DNA from: Lachnospiraceae bacterium
Lineage (GTDB): Bacteria > Bacillota > Clostridia > Lachnospirales > Lachnospiraceae
Direction of reading: 5' to 3'
Assembly (NCBI GenBank): GCA_910575555.1
Contig: CAJTFX010000003.1
Location: 1-64,000 of the forward strand
DNA length: 64,000 nt
In this document: in pieces, positions 33,382 to 42,648 of the stretch
How positions within the stretch are numbered: the first letter of the stretch is position 1
How the letters are laid out: every line of letters begins with the position of its first letter
Notes under the pieces: model-generated
Seen by the model: only the letters and a program-made list of their open reading frames with translations
Told to the model about the DNA's origin: nothing
The model's database searches: none
Program-made: the position numbers and the translations under genes

Positions 33382-34239
33382 ATGACAGAGAATAAAGTGC
33401 AGATTTTACCAGAAACACAGCTGAAACTGGAACGCCTGAAGCAATCTCTTGCGGCTCTTGGCAGCGCTGCCGTTGCCTTTTCCAGCGGAGTGGATTCCAC
33501 GTTTTTACTGAAAATTGCCCATGAAGTCCTGAAAGACAAGGTGATTGCGGTGACAGCCAGGTCTGCTTCCTTTCCGGCCAGAGAACTTAAGGAGGCGGAA
33601 GAATTCTGCAGAAAAGAAGGAATCCGCCAGGTTGTTTTTGAATCAAAGGAACTGGAACTGGAGGGCTTCAGCCAAAATCCCCCCAACCGGTGTTATATCT
33701 GCAAGAAACAGCTGCTCCTTCAGATTCAGTCCATTGCCCGGGAAAACCAGATGTCCTGGGCAGTGGAAGGCTCCAATGCAGATGACGAGGGAGATTACAG
33801 GCCGGGCATGCAGGCGGTGGCAGAGCTGGGGGTGAAAAGCCCTTTAAGGGAAGCCAGGCTGACAAAGGCGGAGATTCGGCTCTTATCGAAGGATATGGGG
33901 CTTTCTGTCTGGGAAAAGCCTTCCTTTGCCTGCCTTGCTTCCCGGTTTCCCTATGGAGAACCCATTACGGCTGAAAAGCTTGCCATGGTGGGACAGGCGG
34001 AAGAATTGCTGCTGCAGCTGGGCTTTTCCCAGTTTCGGGTCCGCATTCATGGAGCAATGGCCAGGATTGAGATTTTGCCGGAGGAATTTTTAAGGCTGCT
34101 GCAGGAGGAGATCAGAATCCAGGTGACAGAGCAGCTCCGGGAATACGGATTTACTTATGTATCTATGGATTTAACCGGATACCGGACGGGAAGCATGAAT
34201 GAAACCATTGATTTGGACAAGCCTGATGGAAGGATGTAA
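33382..34239 (+). CDS. larE: LarE-type sacrificial sulfur transferase
   Basis: This 285-residue PP-loop ATPase has FSSGVDSTFLL (adenylation P-loop), NRCYICKKQL (about 92-101), GSNADDEGDYRPG and KPSFACLASRFPYG. Cys184 in the last motif aligns with the cysteine that LarE of Lactobacillus plantarum sacrifices as a sulfur donor to the nickel-pincer cofactor of lactate racemase. No larB, larC or larA is nearby, so the cofactor pathway would have to be completed elsewhere, or the protein serves another thiolation. It starts four bases after ptsI, implying co-transcription. Confidence 0.88.
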   Translation: MTENKVQILPETQLKLERLKQSLAALGSAAVAFSSGVDSTFLLKIAHEVLKDKVIAVTARSASFPARELKEAEEFCRKEGIRQVVFESKELELEGFSQNPPNRCYICKKQLLLQIQSIARENQMSWAVEGSNADDEGDYRPGMQAVAELGVKSPLREARLTKAEIRLLSKDMGLSVWEKPSFACLASRFPYGEPITAEKLAMVGQAEELLLQLGFSQFRVRIHGAMARIEILPEEFLRLLQEEIRIQVTEQLREYGFTYVSMDLTGYRTGSMNETIDLDKPDGRM

Positions 34240-34246
34240 AAAACCC

Positions 34247-34275
34247 TTGACAAATCAGAAATGCAATGGTAATTT
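34247..34275 (+). promoter_or_regulatory. Promoter of the PTS IICBA gene
   Basis: TTGACA (34247-34252) and TAATTT (34270-34275) are spaced 17 bases apart. Transcription would begin near 34282, just before the RAT element. Confidence 0.6.
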
Positions 34276-34289
34276 AGTACATATGATAT

Positions 34290-34366
34290 AGTATGTTACT
34301 TATTACAGATAAGGCATTAGCTATGCATAAATATTTTGGATGTTTATGTGTGTTAGTGCCTTTTTT
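34290..34366 (+). promoter_or_regulatory. RAT antiterminator element overlapping a conditional terminator
   Basis: GTATGTTACTTATTACAGAT followed by AAGGCATTA (34291-34319) resembles the ribonucleic antitermination target of LicT/GlcT proteins (TGTTACT ... AGGCA). It overlaps the terminator stem AAGGCATTAGC (34311-34321) / GTTAGTGCCTT (34352-34362) followed by TTTTTT. Binding of the PRD antiterminator encoded at 36627 should prevent the terminator from forming. Confidence 0.75.
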
Positions 34367-34462
34367 GTCCCGTTTTTAAAGAACCGGGCACGGAAAAAGA
34401 TATGCTGAGGGCGCAGCGTACACACAGGAACTCCAGATAAAAAATAAAAATAAAGGAGAAGA

Positions 34463-36595
34463 ATGATGAAAGACAAAATTTTTGGCGTACTGCAGCGTGT
34501 TGGACGTTCCTTCATGCTCCCCATCGCGATTCTTCCGGTAGCGGGTCTGCTGCTTGGAATCGGCGGTTCTTTTTCAAATGAGACAATGTTAAGCACTTAC
34601 GGGCTGTTGGATGTGATGGGGCCGGGAACGGTGTTTAATATGATTTTCCAGATTATGAGCGCAGCAGGAAACATCGTATTTGCAAATCTGCCGATTATCT
34701 TTGCCATGGGCGTTGCCATCGGCATGGCAAAGAAGGAGAAAGACGTTGCGGCTTTGTCTGCAGTGGTGGCATTTTTCATTATGCATGCTTCCATCGGAGC
34801 CCTGGTTACGATTAATGGCGGGCCGGAAAACATGCTGGACGGAGCTACTGCTTCCGTTTGCGGTATTACGTCTCTGCAGATGGGCGTGTTCGGCGGCATC
34901 ATTGTGGGTCTGGGTGTTGCAGCCCTCCACAATAAATTTTACAAAATTGAACTTCCCCAGGTATTGTCCTTCTTTGGAGGAACCAGGTTTGTGCCGATTG
35001 TCAGCGCACTGGTATATACTGCCGTGGGAATTTTGATGTTTTTCGTGTGGCCGGTAATTCAGAAAGGCATTTATGGAGTGGGAGATGTGGTGCTGAACTC
35101 CGGCTATGCAGGAACCTGGGTATACGGATTTATGGAGCGTCTGCTGATTCCTTTTGGGCTGCACCATGTATTTTATCTGCCCTTCTGGCAGACGGCAGTG
35201 GGCGGCACCCTGGAAGTGGCAGGACAGACCATTGAGGGCGCGCAGAATATTTTCTTTGCCCAGTTGTCCGATCCGACGGTAGAGCATTTCGCGGTGTCAG
35301 CCACCAGATTTATGTCAGGAAAATTCCCGCTGATGATTTTCGGGCTTCCGGGAGCTGCCCTGGCCATGTATAAAACATCAAAGTCAGAGAAAAAGCAGGC
35401 GGTGGCAGGACTTCTGATGTCTGCAGCCCTTACTTCCATGCTGACCGGCATCACAGAGCCTCTGGAATTTACGTTCCTGTTTGTGGCGCCGCTTCTCTAT
35501 GGAATCCACTGCGTTCTGGCAGGGTGCGCCTATATGCTGATGCATATTTTTGAGGTAGGCGTGGGCATGACTTTTTCCGGCGGAGTCATTGACCTGTTCC
35601 TGTTCGGAATTCTCCAGGGAGCTTCCAAAACCAACTGGATTTGGGTGGTAGTTGTAGGAGTGTTCTATTTCGTTGTATATTATTTCCTGTTTGCCTTCCT
35701 GATTCAGAAGATGGATTTGAAAACGCCTGGGCGGGACGACAGCGAAGAAGTGAAGCTGTACCGCAGAAGCGATGTGGAAGCTAAGAAAAACAGCCAGACG
35801 GCTGCAGGGGAAGAAGATGAATTATCAGAAACCATCTGCCACGGTCTGGGCGGTAAGAAAAATATTTCTGATGTGGACTGCTGCGCCACAAGGCTGCGGT
35901 GCACAGTTTTCAAAGCGGAGCTGGTAAATGACGCTTTGCTGAAATCCACGGGCGCTTCCGGTGTGGTGCACAAAGGAAACGGCGTCCAGATTATTTACGG
36001 GCCGAGGGTAACGGTGATTAAATCCAATCTGGAAGATTATCTGGAAACGGCTCCCAATGAAGAATATACAGCCGGCGACGTGAAAGAAACGGCAGCCAGG
36101 GAGCAAAAGGAAACAACAGGGGCAAACGTGGTAAAGACAGTGATTATTTCCAGTCCGGTAACAGGCACAGCCGCAGATTTGTCAGAGGCGCCGGATGAGG
36201 CTTTTGCAGGCAGAATGATGGGAGACGGCGCGGTGGTAACACCGAAGGACAGCATCGTCAGAGCGCCGGAGGACGGAGAGGTATGCTTTGTCTTTGAAAC
36301 CAAACATGCAGTTGGATTTATGACGGACACAGGGTTAAGCATTCTGATTCATATGGGAATTGATACGGTTGCTTTAAATGGACAGGGCTTTGAAGTGCTT
36401 GTGGAAAACGGGCAGAAGGTGAAAAAAGGCGATCCAATGCTGAAGCTGGATTTGGATTATCTGAAAGCCAACGCGCCGTCTCTGGCGTCGCCGGTGCTGT
36501 GTACGGAGCTGGAGGAGAACCAGAAGATACGGCTGCTGAAGGAAGGAAGCATTACGGCCGGGGAAGCTCTGTTTGCCGTGGATTTCTACGAGTAA
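34463..36595 (+). CDS. PTS glucose/N-acetylglucosamine-family IICBA permease
   Basis: The 710-residue fused transporter has an IIC membrane domain (about 1-410, with FGLHHVFYLPFW and GITEPLEFTFLFVAP). Next comes a IIB domain with the phosphocysteine motif DCCATRLRC (Cys474), then a IIA domain with the phosphohistidine in ILIHMGIDTV (His630). It imports and phosphorylates a hexose of the glucose/GlcNAc/maltose superfamily; the exact sugar cannot be read from the sequence. Expression is controlled by the RAT/terminator leader upstream. The antiterminator gene follows 31 bases after the stop. Confidence 0.92.
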   Translation: MMKDKIFGVLQRVGRSFMLPIAILPVAGLLLGIGGSFSNETMLSTYGLLDVMGPGTVFNMIFQIMSAAGNIVFANLPIIFAMGVAIGMAKKEKDVAALSAVVAFFIMHASIGALVTINGGPENMLDGATASVCGITSLQMGVFGGIIVGLGVAALHNKFYKIELPQVLSFFGGTRFVPIVSALVYTAVGILMFFVWPVIQKGIYGVGDVVLNSGYAGTWVYGFMERLLIPFGLHHVFYLPFWQTAVGGTLEVAGQTIEGAQNIFFAQLSDPTVEHFAVSATRFMSGKFPLMIFGLPGAALAMYKTSKSEKKQAVAGLLMSAALTSMLTGITEPLEFTFLFVAPLLYGIHCVLAGCAYMLMHIFEVGVGMTFSGGVIDLFLFGILQGASKTNWIWVVVVGVFYFVVYYFLFAFLIQKMDLKTPGRDDSEEVKLYRRSDVEAKKNSQTAAGEEDELSETICHGLGGKKNISDVDCCATRLRCTVFKAELVNDALLKSTGASGVVHKGNGVQIIYGPRVTVIKSNLEDYLETAPNEEYTAGDVKETAAREQKETTGANVVKTVIISSPVTGTAADLSEAPDEAFAGRMMGDGAVVTPKDSIVRAPEDGEVCFVFETKHAVGFMTDTGLSILIHMGIDTVALNGQGFEVLVENGQKVKKGDPMLKLDLDYLKANAPSLASPVLCTELEENQKIRLLKEGSITAGEALFAVDFYE

Positions 36596-36626
36596 AGCAA
36601 AAGAAACATAACAGGCGGGGAAAAGT

Positions 36627-37475
36627 ATGTATAGAGTAGAGAAAGTGTTAAATCATAATACGGTCATTGGGATTCGTTCAGGGGACAATCAGGAATTTCT
36701 GATGATAGGAAAGGGAATTGGATTCGGTAAAAAAGTCACAGAGCAGATAGATCCGGGCCCCAAAGTGACCCTCTATTCCCTTCAGAAGTCCACAGAACGG
36801 GGAAACGCCAGGGAGCTGGCCAAATCCATTTCACCGGAATGCCTGGAAATTGCAGGTCAGATTTTAGATGCAGCAGAACAGGAATTTGGAAAGATTGACA
36901 GAAACATACTTTTCCCCATGGCCGATCACATTGAATATGCCGTGAAAAGAGTTCGGGAGCATGAACAAATCAGCAACCCCCTGACAGCGGACATCCGCGC
37001 GCTGTTCCATCTGGAATATAAGACGGCAAAACAGATTATTCCCATATTGAAAGAGCGGATGGACATTCAGATTGACGAGGATGAGGTGGGATATATTGCC
37101 CTTCACATTCATTCGGCCATTGAAGATGAGAAAGTCTCCCAGGCCATGCAGGTGGCCCAGGCTGTTCGGGAGTGCATTTCTCAGATTGAACAGGAAATCG
37201 GCAGGCCCATTGATGTGATGTCGCTGGCTTATAACCGGCTGATGAATCATATTCGTTATATGGCGGCTCGGGCTATGAAAGGGGAAAAACTGAAGGTTAA
37301 TATGAATGATTATATGGGGATTAAATTTCCCAATGCTTTCCGGATTGCAGAGAAAGTCTGCAGGCAGGTGGAGCGCAGTCTGAAATGCAGACTGAGCGAA
37401 GTGGAAATCGGATATCTGGCCATGCACATTGAGCGGGTGGCGGATGAAGAACTGGATGAAAAAGAAACAGATTAG
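36627..37475 (+). CDS. PRD-containing BglG/LicT-family antiterminator
   Basis: The 282-residue protein begins with the RNA-binding CAT domain (YRVEKVLNHNTVIGI ... GKGIGFGKK, about 1-55). Two PTS regulation domains follow: PRD1 (about 70-170, with His in MADHIEYAVKR and ALHIHSAIED) and PRD2 (about 175-280, with MNHIRYMAARA and AMHIERV). It binds the RAT leader of the adjacent permease gene when its PRDs are in the right phosphorylation state, coupling permease synthesis to sugar supply. It ends before a strong terminator. Confidence 0.93.
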   Translation: MYRVEKVLNHNTVIGIRSGDNQEFLMIGKGIGFGKKVTEQIDPGPKVTLYSLQKSTERGNARELAKSISPECLEIAGQILDAAEQEFGKIDRNILFPMADHIEYAVKRVREHEQISNPLTADIRALFHLEYKTAKQIIPILKERMDIQIDEDEVGYIALHIHSAIEDEKVSQAMQVAQAVRECISQIEQEIGRPIDVMSLAYNRLMNHIRYMAARAMKGEKLKVNMNDYMGIKFPNAFRIAEKVCRQVERSLKCRLSEVEIGYLAMHIERVADEELDEKETD

Positions 37476-37561
37476 GCGGACTGCGGCTTGAAAAGCCTGG
37501 AAAGCCTTCTTAAGTCTCTGTAAGCAGTGGATTTTGTTCCACACAATATGCCTATGCGCTG

Positions 37562-37636
37562 GGCTGTCTCATTAAGAAATACAACTGCAGGATATGGTAT
37601 CTTGTATGTTTGCTTCATAATGGGGCAGCCTTTTTG
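37562..37636 (+). terminator. Terminator of the PTS operon
   Basis: GGCTGTCTCATTA (37562-37574) pairs with TAATGGGGCAGCC (37618-37630) with two G-U pairs, followed by TTTTT. Confidence 0.8.
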
Positions 37637-37768
37637 CATGAAAAGGGAAATTTTGGGAAGCAGGAAATTTTTCATGGTTGCGAACCGGGAGAGACTGTGG
37701 TAGATTTTATTAAGAAGAAAGCAACGGCGGCTTTGGGTCGTTACAGAGGAAAATGAGAGGATAAGTGC

Positions 37769-38971
37769 ATGAGCGAAGCAGTAGTTACCTTGAAAAAAGG
37801 AAAAGGAAGAACCGTGAAATCCGGAGGATTGTGGATTTATGACAATGAAATAGAGTCTGTCATGGGAGATTTTACAGACGGAGATGTGGTGACAGTGCAT
37901 GATTTTGACGGATACCCCATGGGAAAAGGATTTATGAATACCAATTCAAAAATTCGTATCCGTATGATGACACGGAGGAAAGACCAGAAAATAAATCAGG
38001 ATTTTATAAAAATGCGTGTGAGAAACGCCTGGGAGTACCGGAAGAAAACCGTAGACACCAGTTCCTGCCGGGTGATTTTCGGAGAAGCGGACTGGCTGCC
38101 GGGACTGGTGGTGGATAAGTTTTCTGACGTACTGGTGGTGCAGTCTCTGGCCCTTGGCATTGAACGGTTCAAGGAAGAAATTATCTCCGATTTAAAGGAA
38201 TGTCTGGCAGAGGACGGAATCCGGATTCGGGGCGTCTATGAACGCAGCGACGCAAAGGTGCGCCGGCAGGAGGGGATGGAGTTAAAGAAAGGATTTCTGG
38301 GGCCGGAATTTGATCCCAAAGTGGAGATTACAGAGAACGGCGTCCGCTATCTGGTGGATGTAAAGGAGGGGCAGAAAACAGGATTTTTCCTGGATCAGAA
38401 ATACAACCGGAAAGCCATCCATCCTCTGTGCCGAAACGCAAAGGTTCTGGACTGTTTCACCCATACAGGCTCTTTTGCCTTAAATGCGGGAATTGCCGGG
38501 GCAGACAGCGTATTGGGTGTGGACGCTTCTCAGCTTGCAGTAACCCAGGCAGAGGAAAATGCTGCTTTAAACGGGCTGTCTGACCGGGTGAAATTTGTCT
38601 GCGCCGATGTATTTGAGCTGCTGCCGGAGTTGGAACGCCGGGGAGAAGCTTATGATATGGTGATACTGGACCCGCCGGCTTTTACCAAATCCAGGAATTC
38701 TGTCAAAAATGCAGTAAAGGGTTATCGGGAAATCAACCTGCGGGCCATGAAGCTTGTAAAAGACGGAGGAATTCTGGCCACCTGCTCCTGCTCTCATTTT
38801 ATGGACGCGGAGCTGTTTGCTAAGACAATCCACCAGGCGGCGGAGCATGCGCGCAGGCGGCTCAGGCAGGTGGAGTTTCGGACCCAGGCGGCGGATCATC
38901 CTATTTTATGGGCGGCAGAGGAATCGTATTATCTGAAATTCTATATTTTTCAGGTGTGTCAGGAGAGGTAG
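37769..38971 (+). CDS. rlmI: RlmI-like class I SAM-dependent rRNA methyltransferase
   Basis: The 400-residue protein has an N-terminal PUA domain (VTLKKGKGRTVKSGGLWIYDNEI, about 5-80) and a Rossmann methyltransferase domain (VLDCFTHTGSFALNA near 230, VILDPPAFTKS near 300, CSCSHFM near 343). E. coli RlmI makes m5C1962 in 23S rRNA; B. subtilis YwbD is the Gram-positive relative. Substrate assignment is by family. The ABC-F gene follows after 12 bases, so the two are probably co-transcribed translation-related genes. Confidence 0.88.
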   Translation: MSEAVVTLKKGKGRTVKSGGLWIYDNEIESVMGDFTDGDVVTVHDFDGYPMGKGFMNTNSKIRIRMMTRRKDQKINQDFIKMRVRNAWEYRKKTVDTSSCRVIFGEADWLPGLVVDKFSDVLVVQSLALGIERFKEEIISDLKECLAEDGIRIRGVYERSDAKVRRQEGMELKKGFLGPEFDPKVEITENGVRYLVDVKEGQKTGFFLDQKYNRKAIHPLCRNAKVLDCFTHTGSFALNAGIAGADSVLGVDASQLAVTQAEENAALNGLSDRVKFVCADVFELLPELERRGEAYDMVILDPPAFTKSRNSVKNAVKGYREINLRAMKLVKDGGILATCSCSHFMDAELFAKTIHQAAEHARRRLRQVEFRTQAADHPILWAAEESYYLKFYIFQVCQER

Positions 38972-38983
38972 CGGGAGAATATT

Positions 38984-40822
38984 ATGAATATATTAACAGC
39001 AGAACATTTGCAGAAAGCCTACACAGAAGAGCGTATTTTGTTAAAAGACGCCGCTTTCAGCCTTCAGGAAGGAGAAAAAGTAGGGGTTATCGGCGTTAAC
39101 GGCATGGGAAAATCCACCTTGCTGAAAATTATCGCAGGCGTAGAGGAGCCGGATCAGGGAGCCGTGATTATGGGAAATCATGTGAAAACGGCTTATCTGG
39201 AGCAAACCCCCGTTTTAGAGGACGCTGACAGCATATTAAAATCAGCTTTAAAGGGATTGGACAGCCAGGACGGAGTGTTAGAGGGAGAAGCCCGATCCAT
39301 GCTGCACAGGCTTGGGTTTGAAGATGTGGATCAGCCGGTAAAATATTTATCCGGCGGCCAGAAGAAACGGGTGGCGCTGGTGAATGTCCTGCTTAAGCCG
39401 GTGGAAATCCTGATTCTGGACGAGCCCACCAACCATCTGGACAGTGAAATGTCCGGCTGGCTGGAAGACTACCTTGTGAAGTTCCGGGGAGCGCTTGTGA
39501 TGGTAACCCATGACCGGTATTTTCTGGATCGGATTGTGAATCGGATTGTGGAAGTGGAATATGGGAGCATCTACAGTTATCCCGGCAGTTATGCAGATTA
39601 TGTGGCGCTGAAAATGCAGAGACAGAGTATGGAGCAGGCCAGTGAACGGAAGCGGAAAAGCATTCTGAAAAAAGAACTGGCATGGCTGGCAAGAGGCGCC
39701 CGGGCCAGGTCTACCAAACAGAAAGCTCATATTCAGAGAATTGAAGATATGCTTGCGGCGGAAGGACCCATAGAGGAGCAAGCGGTTCAATTGTGTTCCG
39801 CTGCCACCCGGATGGGCAGGAAAACAATTGAAGTCAAAGGCTTGTCGAAAGCATATGGAGACAGAAAATTAATTCAGGATTTTACTTATATTTTCCTTAA
39901 GGGAGAGAGAATCGGCATTGTGGGGCCCAATGGGTGCGGAAAAACCACGCTCCTGAAGCTGATATTGGGACAGGTTGCAGCGGACAGCGGCGTCATTGAG
40001 ATGGGAGAGACGGTGAAAATCGGTTATTTTTCCCAGGATAATTCCCATATGGAGGAATCTCTGACGGCCATTGCGTATGTCAGGGAAGCGGCGGAATATG
40101 TCGACGTGGGAGATGGGAAAATCAGCGCCGCTATGCTGATGGAGCGTTTTTTGTTCGACGGAACCATGCAGTGGACGCCTATCGGCAAATTGTCCGGCGG
40201 AGAACGCAGGCGGCTGTACCTGCTTCGGATTCTGATGAGCGCGCCCAATGTGCTGATTCTGGATGAGCCAACCAATGATTTGGATATTCGGACGCTGACC
40301 ATATTGGAGGATTATCTGGATTCCTTTGAGGGGATTGTGATTACTGTTTCCCATGACCGGTATTTTCTGGAACGGCTGACCACCAGAATCTTTGCATTTG
40401 AAAGGGAAGGGCGTCTGCAGCAGTATGAAGGCGGATATCTGGATTATCTGCGGGCCCGGGAGGAACGTGCTCCGGAGCTTTCCATCCAGGATAAAAAGAG
40501 CCGGGGCAATAAAAAATCTGAGGAGCAGAAAAAGAAGGAACAAAAAGCCCGAAGGGACAGAAATGGAGCCAGAGTCCAGAAGCTGAAATTTTCCTATAAG
40601 GAGCAGCGGGAATATGATACCATAGAGGACGAAATAGCGGCTTTGGAAGAAAAACTGGAGGGGTTGGATCAGAAAATCATGGAAAATGCCACCAATTCGG
40701 CGAAATTATCGGAGCTGACGGAAGAGAAAAACTGTGCGGAAGCAGAACTGGAAGAGAAGATGGACCGCTGGGTCTATCTGAATGATTTGGCAGAGAAAAT
40801 CAAGGCGCAGGACAGTCGGTGA
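38984..40822 (+). CDS. ABC-F family ATPase
   Basis: The 612-residue soluble protein has two ATP-binding cassettes. The first has Walker A GVNGMGKST, signature YLSGGQKKR and LILDEPTNHLD. The second has GPNGCGKTT, LSGGERRR and LILDEPTNDLD. An interdomain linker (about 190-260) separates them, and a Lys/Glu-rich C-terminal coiled coil (about 490-612) follows, as in Uup. ABC-F proteins act on ribosomes; some give antibiotic protection and others relieve stalling. Nothing here identifies resistance, so a housekeeping Uup/YdiF-like role is more likely. Confidence 0.92.
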   Translation: MNILTAEHLQKAYTEERILLKDAAFSLQEGEKVGVIGVNGMGKSTLLKIIAGVEEPDQGAVIMGNHVKTAYLEQTPVLEDADSILKSALKGLDSQDGVLEGEARSMLHRLGFEDVDQPVKYLSGGQKKRVALVNVLLKPVEILILDEPTNHLDSEMSGWLEDYLVKFRGALVMVTHDRYFLDRIVNRIVEVEYGSIYSYPGSYADYVALKMQRQSMEQASERKRKSILKKELAWLARGARARSTKQKAHIQRIEDMLAAEGPIEEQAVQLCSAATRMGRKTIEVKGLSKAYGDRKLIQDFTYIFLKGERIGIVGPNGCGKTTLLKLILGQVAADSGVIEMGETVKIGYFSQDNSHMEESLTAIAYVREAAEYVDVGDGKISAAMLMERFLFDGTMQWTPIGKLSGGERRRLYLLRILMSAPNVLILDEPTNDLDIRTLTILEDYLDSFEGIVITVSHDRYFLERLTTRIFAFEREGRLQQYEGGYLDYLRAREERAPELSIQDKKSRGNKKSEEQKKKEQKARRDRNGARVQKLKFSYKEQREYDTIEDEIAALEEKLEGLDQKIMENATNSAKLSELTEEKNCAEAELEEKMDRWVYLNDLAEKIKAQDSR

Positions 40823-40865
40823 CAGGAGGGTGCAAGGCCTGGGGCAGCCCATAACAGGAGGGAAT

Positions 40866-41540
40866 ATGGATACAAAATTTCAGAAAAAACATGAATCAGA
40901 TATGACAGGGAAAGAAAAACGGGAGTTGGAGCGTCAAAAACTGGCGTCCATGAATGGAAAAGAAAAGGCGGAATATATTTTCAGTTATTATAAATTCCAT
41001 CTTGCAGCCCTGGCGGGAGCTGTTGCGCTGATCATCGGAATTGTTATGTGGATCGACAGTTTTCAGAACGAAACCATTCTCTATGCGGCAGTGATCAACG
41101 GCGGCGGAATGGACACCAGGATGATGGAGCATTTTCAGGCGTATCAGGGAGACGACAACCGGCGGCACAAATATGTGCTGGATATCTCAGTTGGAGCTAT
41201 GAGCCAGGACGGCTCCGGGGAGATGGACTACGCCAACCGAATGAAAATGGTTACACTGGTGGGCGCCAGTACAACGGATTTGTTTATCTGTCCGGAAAAT
41301 ATTTATCAGGAATATTCCAGGGAAGAAAATTTCCTGGTTCCGGTGGAACAGCTGATGGGAGAGGAATTTGTGTCTGCCCATTCCGATATCTGTGAAAAAG
41401 ACGCGGTGCGGGTGGAAAACAGCAAAATACTGGAAAGATATGGGTATAGGAGCAGCGGCCCGGCCTATCTCATCGTGTTTCAATACTCGGGGCAGAAGGA
41501 AGCGGCGGCAGATTTCGTGGAATTTTTGCTGAGTGAGTAA
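40866..41540 (+). CDS. Membrane-anchored protein of unknown function
   Basis: The 224-residue protein has a charged cytoplasmic N-terminus, one membrane segment (FHLAALAGAVALIIGIVMWI, about 45-64) and an extracellular domain. The domain has a beta/alpha pattern (ILYAAVINGGG ... TTDLFICPENIYQEYS), loosely like a small substrate-binding fold. I do not recognise a named family. The ATG at 40866 has CAGGAGG upstream; a longer frame begins at 40782 inside the ABC-F gene without support. It is in the same direction as, and 43 bases after, the ABC-F gene. Confidence 0.75.
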   Translation: MDTKFQKKHESDMTGKEKRELERQKLASMNGKEKAEYIFSYYKFHLAALAGAVALIIGIVMWIDSFQNETILYAAVINGGGMDTRMMEHFQAYQGDDNRRHKYVLDISVGAMSQDGSGEMDYANRMKMVTLVGASTTDLFICPENIYQEYSREENFLVPVEQLMGEEFVSAHSDICEKDAVRVENSKILERYGYRSSGPAYLIVFQYSGQKEAAADFVEFLLSE

Positions 41541-41650
41541 AAGATATTACGACGTATTCTGTGCAGGAATCAAGGAAAACATCTTTTCTTTTTATAGGAA
41601 AGGTATTATAATAACAGCAATCCAAAGTAGTTTAAAAAAAGGGGGATTTT

Positions 41651-42544
41651 ATGGCATATCAGATTATTACAGACGGCTCCTGCGATTTGGGTGCAGAAGC
41701 GGCGCAGCAGGCAGGAGTGCGGGTGGTGCCGTTTTATGTGACATTCGACGGAAAGACCTACCGGAAAGAAATTGAGGAAATCGGGGTAAGAGAGTTTTAT
41801 CAGGAAATGGTGGAGCATCCGGATAAATTTCCCATGTCCTCCCTTCCTTCGGTGCAGGATTATGTGGAGGCGTTCAGGCCTTTTGCAGAAAAGGGCAAAG
41901 ACATTATCTGCCTGTGCATTACCACCAAATTCAGCGGCTCCTACAATTCGGCCAAAACAGCGGCGGAATTGCTGCAGGAGGAATGCCCGGGAGTGCGGGT
42001 TCAGGTGGTGGACACCGCTGTGAATACGGTGCTGCAGGGGCTGTTGGTGCAGGAAACAGTCAGGATGCAGCAGGCCGGACTTTCCTTTGAGGAAGCAGTG
42101 CAGGAAATTGAGCGGATAAAGTCCACCGGCAGAATTATTTTTACAGTTGGAAATTATGAGTACCTGATCCATGGTGGAAGAATCGGCAAAGTGATGGGAA
42201 CTGCGGCGTCCACACTGGGAATTAAACCGCTGATTATGCTGAAAGAAGGGGAAATTTTTCCCACAGGCGTAACCAGAAACAGGAAAAAGGGCCTGAAACG
42301 GCTGATTGAACAGGCAAAAATCCATTTTGAGAAAATCGGAGAATCTCCCAATGATTACCGGATCGTGGTGGGATACGGGTATGATTATGAAGAAGCCGTG
42401 GAATTCAGGGATCAGCTTCTGGCGTCTCTGCAGACCTATTCAGATTGCGAAGCCGTTGATATTTACCAGATCGGGGCTACCATCGGCGTTCACACCGGCC
42501 CCTATCCGCTGGGGCTTGGACTGCTGAGGCGGTACGACAGGTAA
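41651..42544 (+). CDS. DegV family fatty-acid-binding protein
   Basis: The 297-residue protein has the DegV signatures: YQIITDGSCDLG at the start, the SSLPSVQDYVEAF substrate-binding block, KFSGSYNSA and the GGRIGKVMG segment near residue 177. DegV proteins hold fatty acids and can act with fatty-acid kinase (FakA) to supply acyl phosphates. No fakA is adjacent. The GGGGGA site before the ATG is weak but well spaced. Confidence 0.92.
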   Translation: MAYQIITDGSCDLGAEAAQQAGVRVVPFYVTFDGKTYRKEIEEIGVREFYQEMVEHPDKFPMSSLPSVQDYVEAFRPFAEKGKDIICLCITTKFSGSYNSAKTAAELLQEECPGVRVQVVDTAVNTVLQGLLVQETVRMQQAGLSFEEAVQEIERIKSTGRIIFTVGNYEYLIHGGRIGKVMGTAASTLGIKPLIMLKEGEIFPTGVTRNRKKGLKRLIEQAKIHFEKIGESPNDYRIVVGYGYDYEEAVEFRDQLLASLQTYSDCEAVDIYQIGATIGVHTGPYPLGLGLLRRYDR

Positions 42545-42648
42545 TGGGGAAGGGACAGCCTTTTATGATGAAAGCTGAAGCATTTACAGTATAGCTGGAA
42601 TATTAAGAAAGAGAAAGACGACAGATATCTGCCGTAGATGGAGGAGAC

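Noticed and set aside
30405-36595. Complete lactate racemase (lar) operon around larE
   Set aside because: No larA, larB, larC or larD was found; larE is embedded among PTS genes.
37472-37900. Minus-strand open frame of 142 codons
   Set aside because: It covers the PTS terminator and the start of the rlmI-like gene, has no ribosome site and has no recognisable protein features.
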